Assembly: GCA_038373865.1 (NCBI GenBank)
Contig: JAXGGA010003903.1
Coordinates: 1-64,000 of the forward strand
Direction of reading: 5' to 3'
Length of the DNA: 64,000 bases
Source of the DNA: Uloborus plumipes
Lineage: Eukaryota > Arthropoda > Arachnida > Araneae > Uloboridae
How positions within the stretch are numbered: the stretch's first letter is position 1; each line of letters starts with the position of its first letter. Under the pieces are notes generated by a model. It worked only from the letters and a program-made list of their open reading frames with translations. It was not told the origin of the DNA and did no database searches. This document shows, in pieces, positions 9,956 to 20,435 of this stretch. The translations under genes and the position numbers were made by a program.

Positions 9956-10935
9956 ATATATGCTTGCGTACTTACATGCTGTCTTTGTGCATGTGTGTGT
10001 GTGCGTGTGCGTGGTTTTTTTTTTTTTTTTTTTTGAAGAACTGGAATAGAGAGAGTCGCGAAATTATTTGCACTGTTGTCAGCCTTCGACGAATGTTTCA
10101 AGTCATTAAAGATCACCAGAAAAGAAGTTGTAATACCTCTTTCTTTGGGCCACACCATATTTACTCATAGACATCTGTTTTGCCCTTATGTAACACACGT
10201 AATGTCAATCAGACAGTATTGCATATACAATGGAGATTGCTCGCGGATTGTCCAAATTTCAATCATATTCGTTTCAACTTCTTTTATCATTTTCATCCTT
10301 CCTTGAAAGACTTGTTAGGGAAATTGTTCCTTCTTCAGCAGATTGGATTTCTGTTTTTTACTGTTCAAAATTTAAAACTTCATTGATGTGTTGATTTCAG
10401 CAAAAATTTTCTTAATTCTACAGGCTCTTTCTTCAAACGTTTTCATTTTGACACCTTTACTTTTAAACAATTGTTTGGCTCAGTATAGACTATTAAGGCT
10501 TTTATGCCAAAAATCCATCCAAATCAACTTAATTTTTTAATACCATGGTAAAGACAATAATTATTTTTGAAAGTAACGATTTGATGAGTAACGATTTTTC
10601 TATGAAGAGTTTGAATTAGAAAGATTTCATAAGTTTGCAAATACTTCTTGCCTTATTTTCATTAATTCATATTTTAAATGCTTTAGTTTGACAAATATAT
10701 TTATAATTATGTTATTAATGCTTACTATATATGTATACTTAATCATCGGTTCAGAAATTCAGTTCAAAAAACTCAAGTTCAAAAAGTTCAAGCGCGGCAT
10801 TGGGACGTTAACTAATTTCCAGATCGCAGAACAAATGTTATAAAACATTTTGGTATTTGTTATAAAACAAATGTTATAAAATGTTATAAACCGATTGGGG
10901 GGGGGGGGGCTTTGACTACACCTATTTTCCTAATT
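9956..10935. other. Non-coding AT-rich interval
   Basis: GT-rich and T-homopolymer patches near 9985-10035, then AT-rich DNA with a G13 run at 10897-10909. No gene is supported. Confidence 0.45.
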
Positions 10936-12560
10936 TTAGCCTGAAGTTAATTGTTTCAAATATAATTACTTCGTCCTCGCGATTCTCTCAAGCCGAAAAA
11001 TTGTTCTAAAATAATTTGAACGACTATTTAGACTTCAAGCTCCGTCAGAGATTCTGCGGCCAAAATGTGAAATCCCGAAAAACTTGAAAGGAAACTCCCC
11101 TCTCCCTCCACCCCGCGTTTCTCTTACGCGAAATAATTGTTTTAAACATCATTGGAATAAATAATTTTCACTGCGAGTTCCGTAAGTGCAATTCTGCGGC
11201 AATATGTGAAATGCTGCAGAACTTTAAACAAAGCTTTGCCCCCGCGATTCTCCCTTCGGAAAATTGTTTTTAATACAATCTGAATAACTAATTTGCGGTC
11301 AAAATGACAAGGCCCGCAGAACTACAGACGTAGCTTGTGTCCCTTCGATTCTTCCGTAGGAAAAATTATTTGAAATCTTAATTTGTTCTGTAAGATTCGT
11401 CACAGTAGTTCCGCGGTCAAAACACAAAGAGAACTTCAAGCGAAGACCCCCATTTATTGATGAGTAACGATTTATTGTTTCAAAGAAAATTTGAAAAGCT
11501 AATTTGTTCTGGATGTTTCGTTGCTGACGTTCTGTGGCCAAAATGAGAAAAACCGTAGAACTTTAAACAAAGCCTGCGCCCCTCGATTCTCTCAATAGGA
11601 AGAGTTAATAGTTTTAAACATTATTTGAATAATTAATATGCACTGCAAGTTTCGTCTCTGAAGTTCTGCGGCCAAAATGTGAAAGACCGCGAAACTTCAA
11701 GTGAGTACCCCCCTGCCCCTCTCCCACGATTCTCTCACGAGGAAAAAATGTTTTCAACATTGTCGAATACCTAATTTGTACCGCAAGTTTCGTCACTGAA
11801 GTTCTGCGGATAAAATGTATAGGCCCGCAGAATTTCAAACAAGCCCATTTTCCCGCGATTCTTTAACACGGAAGAATTAATTGTTTGAAACATAATTTGA
11901 ATAATTATAGTTTGTACTGCAAGTTTCGTCACTGAAGTTCTGTGAGTAAAATGTGTAGTCCCCCCCGCAGAACTTTAAACGAATCCCGCTCCCCGCGACT
12001 CTTTAATTCGGAAGAATTAATTGTTTTATACATAATTTGAAAAACTATTTACACTACACGCTTCGTCATTGAAGTTCTGCGGCCAAAATGTGAAAGCCCG
12101 AAGAATTTCTAGCGAAGCTTGCGTACTCGCGATTCCCTCAAGAGGAAACATGGTTTTAAACATAACTGAATATCTAATAGAAAAACAAGTTCTGCGGATA
12201 AAATGTGAAGACCTGCAAAACTTCAATTGAAAATCTGCGCCCCTGCGACTCTCTTGCGAAAAAATTGTTTCAAACATAATTTGAAGAACTGATTTGTGTA
12301 CCTACCGCAAGCTTCGCCACTTAAGATCTGCGGCCAAAATGTTAAGGCTCGCAGAATTTCAGACTAAGTTTGCGTCCCCGCGATTCTCATACGGAAAAAA
12401 TAATCGTTGCAAACATCATTTGAATAACGAATGCGTACTGCAAGTTTCATAGCTGAATTCTGCGGCCCAAATTAAGAAGGACTGCAGAAATTCAAACGAA
12501 GCCTGCGCAAGTGTCATCACTGAAGTTCTGCGGAAAAAACAGGAAGGCCCTCAGAAGCTC
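10936..12560. repeat. Degenerate tandem array, about 12-13 units of roughly 115-140 bp
   Basis: The landmark TTCTGCGGCCAAAATGTGAA and variants recur near 11047, 11188, 11290, 11405, 11528, 11661, 11802, 11937, 12073, 12189, 12327, 12458 and 12520. Between landmarks the same order repeats: a CGCAGAACTT word, a CGCGATTCTC word, a GGAAGAATTAATTGTTT word and an AAGTTTCGTCACTGAAG word. Units are clearly diverged, so the array is old. In one minus frame several units translate to a related peptide of about 45 residues (for example HFIRRTSVTKLAVQIRYS), but stops and frameshifts break it. It may be a minisatellite or a decayed repeat-containing gene. Confidence 0.75.
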
Positions 12561-12893
12561 AAGTCAAGTCGTCCGCGCGTCTGCTGTGGTTTATATGGCA
12601 CATGGCAGGCTACGGCGTCGACATTATTGCCCGCTGCTCTGCGAGACATGGGCTACGAACTAAACGTTTTTTTTTTTTTTTTTGCTTTCGAACGATAACT
12701 TTTTTTTTTTTTTTTTTTTTTGCGCGCTTTCGAACTATAATGTTTTTTTTTTTTTTTTTGGTTGCTTAATTTTGAATAGAATTGTTCTGCAGCCCCGATG
12801 TCTGTTCTGCGACGTACGTCGCCGATTTAGCAGTATTCTGCTTTCGGGTTCGTACGTTTTAAAATGTTTAACATACAAAAAAGGAAGATCGTA
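12561..12893. repeat. GC-richer patch and three T-homopolymer units
   Basis: A GC-rich patch (12567-12660) is followed by three copies of a unit made of a T17-T24 run plus CTTTCGAACGATAA-type sequence (12661-12765). The remainder to 12893 is ordinary AT-rich DNA. No coding signal. Confidence 0.5.
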
Positions 12894-13698
12894 CACTGTC
12901 AAAAATATCAAAGCACGTTTCTAAATAAATGGGCAGCTGCAGTTCATGATATTTTTAAAAACTTTTCTGAGAATTTCGGTATAGTTGCTATAACTTTTGA
13001 AAAGCTTCAGGGTATTTCGGAATATACTTTCCGTACTTTCCAAAAGCGTTTCTGTGAACATCGGAATCTGCTTTCTTTAATTTCAAAAAACATTTCTTAG
13101 TATTTTGGAATCCTCTTAGTATAATTTTCAAAAACATTTGTGTGTATATTGTGCAGATGCGGTATATGAAATTACTAAAAAGAGTTCTTAAGTGTTTCAG
13201 AAGTCTCTCTGAAATTGTAAAACGTTTTCGAACATCTTGGAATCCTTTTTCTGTAACTTTTTTTAAATACAAATCTTATGTCACATATTTCAATAGGTTT
13301 AAGTAATTTTTTCAACGCTGAGATGAACAATATTTCATTCCAAAAAGAAAACAAAAAATAAATCAATAAAATGGTGTGAAAATACAAAATTATTATTTTT
13401 CCTTTTTAATCCTCCAGTTTCTTATGTTATAACGCTATTTTTATGAACCTCAACTTTTACAAATAACAAAACAACTGGTGGACTAAAAAACATAATAAAA
13501 TTCATTAATAATAAAAATTTTGTATTTTTACACAATTATAAAAGAATTTTATTTAATTATTTTTTGTTTACTTTTTAAAATGCAATATTACTAATCTCAG
13601 CGGTAAGAAAAAAAAATACAAATACAAGTACAAATACAAATACAAATGTGGCGACCAGAAGCAGGCTCTGGGCCCAACTTGGCTGGTCCTAGTCAATT

Positions 13699-13975
13699 TT
13701 AAAGACCCCAATGAAGATCAATGGCCCTCTTAAAGCCATCTACTCCATTGCTCTTTACCGCCTCTTCCGGTAAGCTGTTCCAAGTTCCCACCACCCTGCT
13801 AAAATAGTAATTTTTTCGAATTTCAAGATTAGCCTGAGATTTAAACAGCTTAAAACAATGACCCCTTGTCCTGCTTTCCGTGCGAAAATCTAACCCCGTA
13901 ACATCATTCATTTTAATAAGTTTAAACAACTGAATCATGTCCCCTCTGGCTCTCCTTCGCTCAAGACTATACATA
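13699..13975 (-). pseudogene. LINE ORF2, C-terminal end beyond the MITE
   Basis: This frame (…YSLERRRARGDMIQLFK…) is the direct continuation of the reverse transcriptase ORF at 14117-16745. The YSLERRR...GD block is the conserved end of CR1/Jockey-type ORF2 proteins. Removing the 142-bp MITE and one copy of its flanking duplication restores one uninterrupted frame from LRMLN into MYSLERRR. It ends at a stop at 13699. Apart from the insertion it shows no stop or frameshift, so the LINE was intact here when the MITE landed. Confidence 0.85.
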
Positions 13976-13976
13976 T

Positions 13977-14118
13977 CTGTACCTCAGAACCAGACTAACG
14001 TAAGTCCACTTTCGTCATTTTTCGGTAGAGGGGAAAAACGATTGTCGAATACATCGTTTTTCCCCTCTACTGAAAAATGACGAAAGTGGACTTACGTTAG
14101 TCTGGTTCTGAGGTACAG
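13977..14118. mobile_element. 142-bp palindromic MITE inserted in the LINE
   Basis: CTGTACCTCAGAACCAGACT at the left is inverted at the right (AGTCTGGTTCTGAGGTACAG) and the two halves pair almost end to end. The flanks show ATAT on both sides (13973-13976 and 14119-14122); equally, a TA duplication with one more end base fits. A second copy of exactly the same length lies at 56973-57114. Inserted within LINE ORF2, so it is younger than the LINE. Confidence 0.88.
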
Positions 14119-16745
14119 ATATTAAGCATTCTAAGTCTGGAATCATAGTCTAAATTAGAAAACCCATTTACTAACCTTGTAGCCCTTCTTTGTACCCTTT
14201 CCAATAAATTAATGTCTTTCTTCAGATAAGGAGACCAAAACTGAACTGCGTACTCCAAATGAGGTCTCACCAAACTTCTATATAGAGGCAGAAGAACCTT
14301 CTTAGATTTGTTTGAAATAGATCTATTAATAAACCCAAGCATCCTATTGGCTTTGTTACTAGCTATGCTGCACTGTTGACTAGACTTGAAATCCTGATTT
14401 ATTAAGACACCTAGATCCATAACATTATCTGCCCTACTGATGACTGAACCTTGTAAATAATAGCTTGTATGCTTATTTCCATGACCGAAATGCAGCACTT
14501 GACATTTCCCAACATTAACTGCCATACCCCACTTGTCTGCCCATTTAGTAATATGATCCAAATCCTGTTGCAGCTGATTTATTTGTTCATCATTTTCTAC
14601 AACCCCCATAAGTTTGACATCATCGGCAAAACAATTCATGTTTCCAGAAACATTTTCATGAATGTCATTCATAAAAATAATAAACAAAAGGGGACCTAAA
14701 ACTGATCCTTGGGGAACCCCACTTAAAACCTCACTCCATTTAGAATAGTTACCCCTAACAACTACTCTTTGTTTCCTTCCTGTCAGCCAATTCCTAACCC
14801 AAACTAGAATTTTACCTCCTACCCCTATACCAGCTAATTTACTGAGTAGTGCTACATGCGGTACCTTATCGAAAGCTTTTTGAAAATCTATGTAAACAAC
14901 ATCTACGCATTTTTTGCTATCTAAAGCCAAGGTAACCTTGTCGTAGAAATGTAATAAATTAGTAGCACACGATTTACCTTTTCTGAAACCATACTGCAAA
15001 CTACTCAACAGCCCATTATTTTCTAAGAAATTCATAATCTTAATTTTGATCAATGTTTCAAAAATTTTACATACCACTGAAGTCAGACTCATAGGCCTAT
15101 AATTTCCTGCATTACCTCTAGACCCTTTCTTGAAGAGTGGTGTAATGTTAGCTAGTTTCCAGTCCTCTGGCACTATCCCTGAGTTATACGAAGCATTGAA
15201 TATATTAACTATAGCGTCAACTAATTCCTCTGCACATTCTACTAGAATTTTTGGATAAATATTATCTGGTCCCGGAACTTTTGTGGTTTTAATTTTTTTC
15301 AAATAAAGTAATACGTCTTCCCTGGAAAATACAAAGTCCTCAAGCTGTGTAGTAGCTTGTGTCTTGCTTGTGTCAACTGTTGAGATACAGTTATCGTTAA
15401 AAACACTGGAAAAAAAGTCATTTAGAACATTTGCAATATCACCATCATTCTGAATTAAATTTCCATGCTCATCTACTAGTGGCCCAATTTGACTATTTCG
15501 AACTTTCCCAGAATTTGCGTATGCAAAAAACTCCTTTGGATTCCTGTCAACATTATCTGCCAGCTTTTGTTCCAATTCTTGTTTCTGAAACCGTACCAAA
15601 TACTTAAAACTACGCCTAGCCTCACAATACTGTAGCCTGTCTGCGCTGTGACCAGTTTCTTTTAATCGACGAAAAGCAGCTTGCTTACGGTTTAGGGCAT
15701 CCTTAGTTTCCCTAGTGAACCACATGGGCCAAATTTTTGTGTTTACCCCTTTTCTCCTAAAAGGAACAAAATCTCCAACTGTTTTTGCTAGTTTTTCCTT
15801 AAACTCTGTCCACTGCAAATTTACATCGCTATTGTCCAAACCTGATGAAAAAACCGCTTTCAAACTCTGCCTGAGTGCGACAAAATCAGTATTTCTGAAA
15901 TTAGGTACAAACCTAAAATTTTTGTCTTTGTGCATATCAAACTTAATCCCAAACCTAATGCTGTTGTGGTCACTATCCCCAATATGCTCCCCTACACATA
16001 ATGCCTGTACAGAACCTTCAACATTGCAGAAAACAAGATCCAAAACAGTATCCTGCCTTGTTCCCTCAGAAACAACTTGATCTAAAAAACAGTCACCAAT
16101 TACTTTTAGAAATTCCTCTTCTCTACTATTATTGGGGTAAGAATTATTCCAATCAATGCCCGGAAAATTGAAATCCCCCATTATAATTATCGGTCCCTTA
16201 CTCGACATGTCTCTAATAATACGATACATCTGTTCATCTTGACCCTGGCTTAGATTAGGTGGCCTATAAATGTTACCCAAACGTAATTTTTTACCCTTAC
16301 CGCTCATCAATTCTATCCAAACCATGTCAATATCATTAGGTTTGTCATTTATTGCCAATTCATTGCAAGTTAAAGTATCTCTAACATAAAATAAAACCCC
16401 ACCACCTCTTTTACCTACTCTATCTTGTCTAAACAAATTATACCCAGGAATACACAATAAATCATCATCATTTTTGGTAGCCCATGTCTCGGTAACTCCA
16501 ATTACATCCAAATTCTCATTTGTGATTATGCTTTTTAATTCTTCCATCTTGTTCCTAATACTGCGAGCATTGGTATAAAAAACCTTAAGCATGCTCAACT
16601 TGTTTTTATTCAACCCCTTACGATTTCTTGAATCAAAATTGTTGAAATGACTACTCTTATTTTCCTCCTTATTACCATTCCTAATTAAACCCAAATAGTT
16701 TGCATATTTTTGCAACCTTCTCCGTGAACCCTGCCCCCCTTTCAA
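14117..16745 (-). pseudogene. LINE ORF2: endonuclease and reverse transcriptase
   Basis: The protein copies the element's RNA into the genome: an N-terminal APE-type endonuclease nicks the target and the reverse transcriptase primes from the nick. Endonuclease motifs are seen at about residues 50-260 (YTNARSIRNK, VTETWA, GDFNFPGIDW and SDHNSI). Reverse transcriptase motifs follow at about 480-760 (KVPGPDNIYP, NYRPMSLTS, YIDFQKAFDKVPH, GVPQGSVLGPLL and the catalytic FADD). The first in-frame initiator-like codon at 16745 is TTG, immediately after the ORF1 stop, so real initiation may differ. The frame is otherwise open for about 875 codons and then runs into the MITE. The continuation is at 13699-13975. 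Confidence 0.93.
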
Positions 16746-16747
16746 AC

Positions 16748-16985
16748 TTAGTTTTTTGACTCAGAATACTCCAAAACCAAACCACTAACCATTTTAACCC
16801 CTGTAGAACTCAGATGCAGGCCATCCCTAGCAATCCAATCTCGCTTACAGTAACTCCACACGTCGATGAATCTGATACTGCGCATATGGCAAATTTCTTT
16901 GAGTATCAGGTTCATGCACCTAGCCCGCTGGTTTAACCAGCTCCTATTGACTCCGTACCTGGGCAGCAACCCAACCACTTGGACA
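16748..16985 (-). pseudogene. LINE ORF1 C-terminal fragment, SGNH/esterase-like
   Basis: The frame ends at 16748, three bases from the start of ORF2. Its C-terminal part carries a RDGLHLSSTGV block, the Asp/His block of SGNH-type esterase domains that occur in ORF1 of many CR1-type LINEs. Residues beyond 16985 derive from non-LINE repeat sequence, so ORF1 is truncated. The catalytic serine block is missing. Confidence 0.7.
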
Positions 16986-17569
16986 CAAATACGAATTACG
17001 ATATACGAATACACGAAACACATACGAATACACATACGAATATACGAAACGATACACATACGAATCATTATAATTCAGATGTGTATCAAAAGAAAAAAAA
17101 ACTCACAGAAAAAAGGGTTCAGAAACATTGGAAAACATTTTTGAAAATTTCAGAGAGGTTTCTGACACACTGAGAAAGCTTTCTGAAATACTCAGAAACC
17201 TTTCTGAAAATTTCATGAACCGCAGCTGCATGAAATACTCAAAAACGTTTTTGAAAATAACAGAAAGGGGCTTCCGACATACTCAGAAACGTTTCTGAAA
17301 ATAACAGAAAGAGGATTCCGAAATACTCAGAAACGTTTCTGAAAATAACAGAAAGAGGATTCCGTCATACTCAGAAACGTTTCTGAAAATAACATGAACC
17401 GCAGCTGCCCGACATACTCAGAAACGTTTGTGGAATTTTTTTTACAGTGTAGGGGAGGGGGAGGATACATTTCTGCATAATTGTAAATTTAAAGATCGAT
17501 CAGTGTTACATTTCTAACTCTCTCCATTTTCACATAATTATATTTTGCCCAGTTAAGGTCTCAAATATA

Positions 17570-18733
17570 CAGGGTGTTCCAAGTTAACTGTCATGTCCTC
17601 TTTTTCCTCAACCGTTCGTCCTAGATGTATACTTCCATTTGCAAAATTGCTCGAAATGAGGAGGAAAGTTAAGATATGGAAAGTTTGAAGCGAAAAAAAA
17701 ATTGGTTAAGAAATAAAAAAATTAACTTTTTATAGGGGCTCCGGGCCCCCAAACTTATATTTAGAGAAATAATCTCCATTGAAAAATAATACTAACACAC
17801 AAAAAAAAAAAAAAGACATTTGTGCGATCAAAATCCATGGAGAAATGAAACATGAAACTTTATGACTTATACCACTTTACACTAGCGTTATTTTAAGTGA
17901 TTTTAGGGGCCATATACACACGAAATTCGCACCATTCAGAGTTTTTTTTTTTTTTTTTTTCAAAATATTCTTTATTTTCCTAAAAAATACGAAAAAAATT
18001 GAATAAGAAAGAATGAAAATGTCTTGCTGAATTCGCGAATATAAATTTACCGACTGTATAGTGATTGCTTGAAATAACGTAATCCTTTCACTGCAGAATA
18101 AAATCGGCTTAACTATATGCATTTCGTTAAGGCTTGAAGTTACGATGTACACTACGGAACAGTATGTAGAAATGGTTGCTTTACGGACAATGTAATCGCA
18201 ATGTATATTATTTCTTAGATTCTACATATTTCGTGTGTTTAATATCTTTGTATAAAATTGTATAATAATTTACCTTGTCTTGTTATGTTTTGTAGTCTTG
18301 TATCATCTGTATTTATTTTTGAATACAATGAGAAGCGAATGTCTTCTGACATGGACGAAACAAATTTCATTATCGTCCCTAATCTAAAAGCTCGTTATTC
18401 CTCTGGCAGGGCGAAAATTTTCTTTTGTCAATTTGTTTACGGGCCCTGCGCATTAAAAACTCGAATATCTCCTCAAATTTTGATCGCACAAATGTAATTT
18501 TTTTGTGTTAGTATTATTTTTCTATGGAGATTCTTTCCCTAAATATAAGTTTGGGGACCCGGAGTTCCTATAAAAAGTTAGATTTCGTATTTTTTGACAG
18601 AATTATTTTTATGCTTCAAAGTTTCAATATTTTGACTCTCCGCCTCATTTTGAGCAATTTTCAATTGGAAGTATGCATCTAGGACGAACAGTTGAGGAAT
18701 TAGAGGTCATGACAGTTGACTTGGAACACCCTG
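17570..18733. mobile_element. 1164-bp foldback element (CAGGGTGTTCC ends) with TA duplication
   Basis: The left end CAGGGTGTTCCAAGTTAACT and the inverted right end AGTTGACTTGGAACACCCTG are flanked by TA (17568-17569 and 18734-18735). The two arms, about 300 bp each (17570-17880 and about 18430-18733), are inverted copies with moderate divergence. The loop between has no transposase frame. TA duplication suggests mobilisation by a Tc1/mariner-type enzyme. Confidence 0.82.
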
Positions 18734-18735
18734 TA

Positions 18736-19211
18736 TACGAAACACCATAGCTTTATTTCAGTCCTGTGTATATATTCAGTTGAGTGTAAGAAATTTCAAA
18801 ATCAATGTCTTCCTTCAAGCTTTTGAAATGTACGTTAAAAATGGATTTACTTTCTATGCATCAAAAGATTTTGTATAAATGATTATGAAGAGCCAGATCA
18901 GTGTTCAAGTTCCATTAGTCGATCTTTGTCACAAATTTTCTTACTAGAAAACAGTACGTGAATGCGTAAATAGTGTACCATTATTTCCATGTTCAATTAC
19001 TTATTTATATTTATGTATAATCAGAGTAGCTGTAAGTATTAAAAATTTTTTGTCGTAAATTTTTTGAATTTGTTTTCGCATAGTGGTTTTATATTAAAAA
19101 AAAAAAAAAATTTGGTTTGTGTGTTTGCATGTTCATCATTGAAATTTTTAAATGTAAAAGAAAGCATAATTTTGAATTAAAATTTACGAACATTTTTATA
19201 TATATTATATA
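18736..19211. other. AT-rich non-coding DNA ending in TA repeats
   Basis: No gene seen. The last bases before the next element are a short TATATA stretch, the original insertion target. Confidence 0.5.
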
Positions 19212-19213
19212 TA

Positions 19214-20431
19214 CACTGAAGTGACAAAAGTCATGGGATAGCAATATGCAAATTTTCAGATGGCAGTAGCATCGCATAGAACAGGTATAAATGCGCAGTG
19301 CTTTTACAGAGCTTTCATTTCTGTTCAAGTTATTCATGTGAAGAGGTTTTAACGTGATGATGACCGCACGACGTGAATTAACAGACTTTGAACGCGGAAT
19401 GTTAGTTGGAGCTAGACGCATGGGTCATGCCATTTCGGAAATCGTTAGAGAATTCAACATTCCCAGATCCACTGTGTCAAGAGTGTGCCGAGAGTATGAA
19501 ATTTCAGGCATAACATCCCACCATGGACAGCGCAGTGGTCGACCGCCTGCACTTAAAGATCGAGACCGGCGACGTCTGCAAAGAGTCGTAAATTCTAACA
19601 GACAAGCAACACTGCGTCAAATCACCGTAGAAATCAATGTGGGACGTACAATGGACGTGTCTGCTAGAACTGTGCGGAGAAATTTGGATTTCTTGGGCTA
19701 TTCCAGCAGAAGACCGACTCGAGTGCCTTTACTGACAGAACGACATCGCTTGCAGCGACTCTCGTGGGCACGTGAGCATATCGGTTGGTCCCTAGATGAA
19801 TGGAAAACCGTGGCCTGGTCCGATGAGTCACGATTTCAGCTGGTAAGAGCCGATGGTAGGGTTCGAGTGTGGCGCAGACCCCACGAAGCCATGGACCCAA
19901 ACTGTCAGCAAGGCACTGTTCAAGCTGGTGGTGGCTCCGTAATGGTGTGGGCTGTTTTTTCATGGCATGGACTTGGTCCTCTAGTGCGACTGGACCGAAC
20001 ATTGACTGGAAATGCTTATGTGCAGCTACTTGGAGATCACTTGCAGCCATTCATGGACTTCATGTACCCAAACAACGATGGGATTTTTATGGATGACAAT
20101 GCGCCATGTCACCGGGCCACAACTGTTCGCAATTGGTTTGAAGAAAATTCTGGACAATTCCAACGAATGATTTGGCCACCTAGATCGCCCGACATGAATC
20201 CCATTGAGCATTTATGGGACACCATCGAGAGGTCTGTTCGTGCCCAAAATCCTGCCCCATCAACGCTTTCACAATTATGGACGTCTATCGAGACAGCATG
20301 GCTCAATATTCCTGCAGAAGACTTCCAACGACTTGTTGAGTCCATGCCACGTCGAGTTGTTGCACTTCGCCGGGCAAAAGGAGGGCCGACACGATATTAA
20401 GAGGTATCCCATGACTTTTGTCACTTCAGTG
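19214..20431 (+). mobile_element. Complete Tc1-like transposon (1218 bp)
   Basis: Perfect 27-bp inverted ends begin CACTGAAGTGACAAAAGTCA. TA lies on both sides (19212-19213 and 20432-20433). A single intact transposase frame occupies most of the element. Identical ends and an undamaged frame suggest it is young and possibly active. Its right TA lies two bases from the left end of the foldback at 20436. Confidence 0.94.
19357..20400 (+). CDS. Tc1-like DDE transposase with DD36E spacing, intact
   Basis: The enzyme moves the surrounding transposon. The best start is the ATG at 19357, giving about 347 residues; the GTG at 19354 just upstream is less likely. Residues 1-115 hold the paired DNA-binding domains (TDFERGMLVGARRMG and IPRSTVSRVCREYE) and a GRPPAL hook-like linker. 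The triad is D156 (AWSDESRF), D247 (second D of FMDDNAPCH) and E284 (DMNPIEHLWD). There are 36 residues between the second D and the E, placing it closer to DD36E-type Tc1 relatives than to classical DD34E. The stop lies 31 bases before the element's end. No disruption is visible. Confidence 0.93.
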   Translation: MMTARRELTDFERGMLVGARRMGHAISEIVREFNIPRSTVSRVCREYEISGITSHHGQRSGRPPALKDRDRRRLQRVVNSNRQATLRQITVEINVGRTMDVSARTVRRNLDFLGYSSRRPTRVPLLTERHRLQRLSWAREHIGWSLDEWKTVAWSDESRFQLVRADGRVRVWRRPHEAMDPNCQQGTVQAGGGSVMVWAVFSWHGLGPLVRLDRTLTGNAYVQLLGDHLQPFMDFMYPNNDGIFMDDNAPCHRATTVRNWFEENSGQFQRMIWPPRSPDMNPIEHLWDTIERSVRAQNPAPSTLSQLWTSIETAWLNIPAEDFQRLVESMPRRVVALRRAKGGPTRY

Positions 20432-20435
20432 TATA

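Larger units (their letters stand above)
13612..16985 (-). mobile_element. 5'-truncated CR1/Jockey-type non-LTR retrotransposon
   Basis: On the minus strand the element runs from the end of ORF1 at about 16985 through a near-complete ORF2 to a short tandem tail (TTTGTA-type repeats, about 13616-13648). The 5' truncation within ORF1 is typical of incomplete target-primed reverse transcription. Upstream, 16985-17080, is a cryptic ATACGAATAC-type repeat that is not LINE. The element sits inside the foldback at 12894-17449 and is interrupted by a 142-bp MITE. Confidence 0.88.
12894..17449. mobile_element. Foldback element with 44-bp subrepeat arms, split by a LINE
   Basis: The left end (TA)CACTGTCAAAAAT and right end TTTTTTTTACAGTG(TA) are inverted, with TA on both sides (12892-12893 and 17450-17451). 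Each arm is about 340-350 bp. The right arm (17100-17449) is a tandem of a 44-bp unit (word ACTCAGAAACGTTTCTGAAA) and the left arm (12894-13250) carries diverged inverted copies. Both arms also contain the word GGGCAGCTGC next to GTTCATG. A LINE inserted between the arms. No transposase frame of its own. Confidence 0.7.

Noticed and set aside
10936..12560. CRISPR array
   Set aside because: Units are long, diverged and contiguous without unique spacers of constant length, and the genome is eukaryotic.
12894..17449. 44-bp repeats near 17.1-17.4 kb as a CRISPR or satellite array
   Set aside because: They occur in inverted arms with TA duplications and fit a foldback element.
19089..20345. Several 60-128 codon antisense frames over the second Tc1 element
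   Set aside because: Shadows of the transposase gene in other frames.
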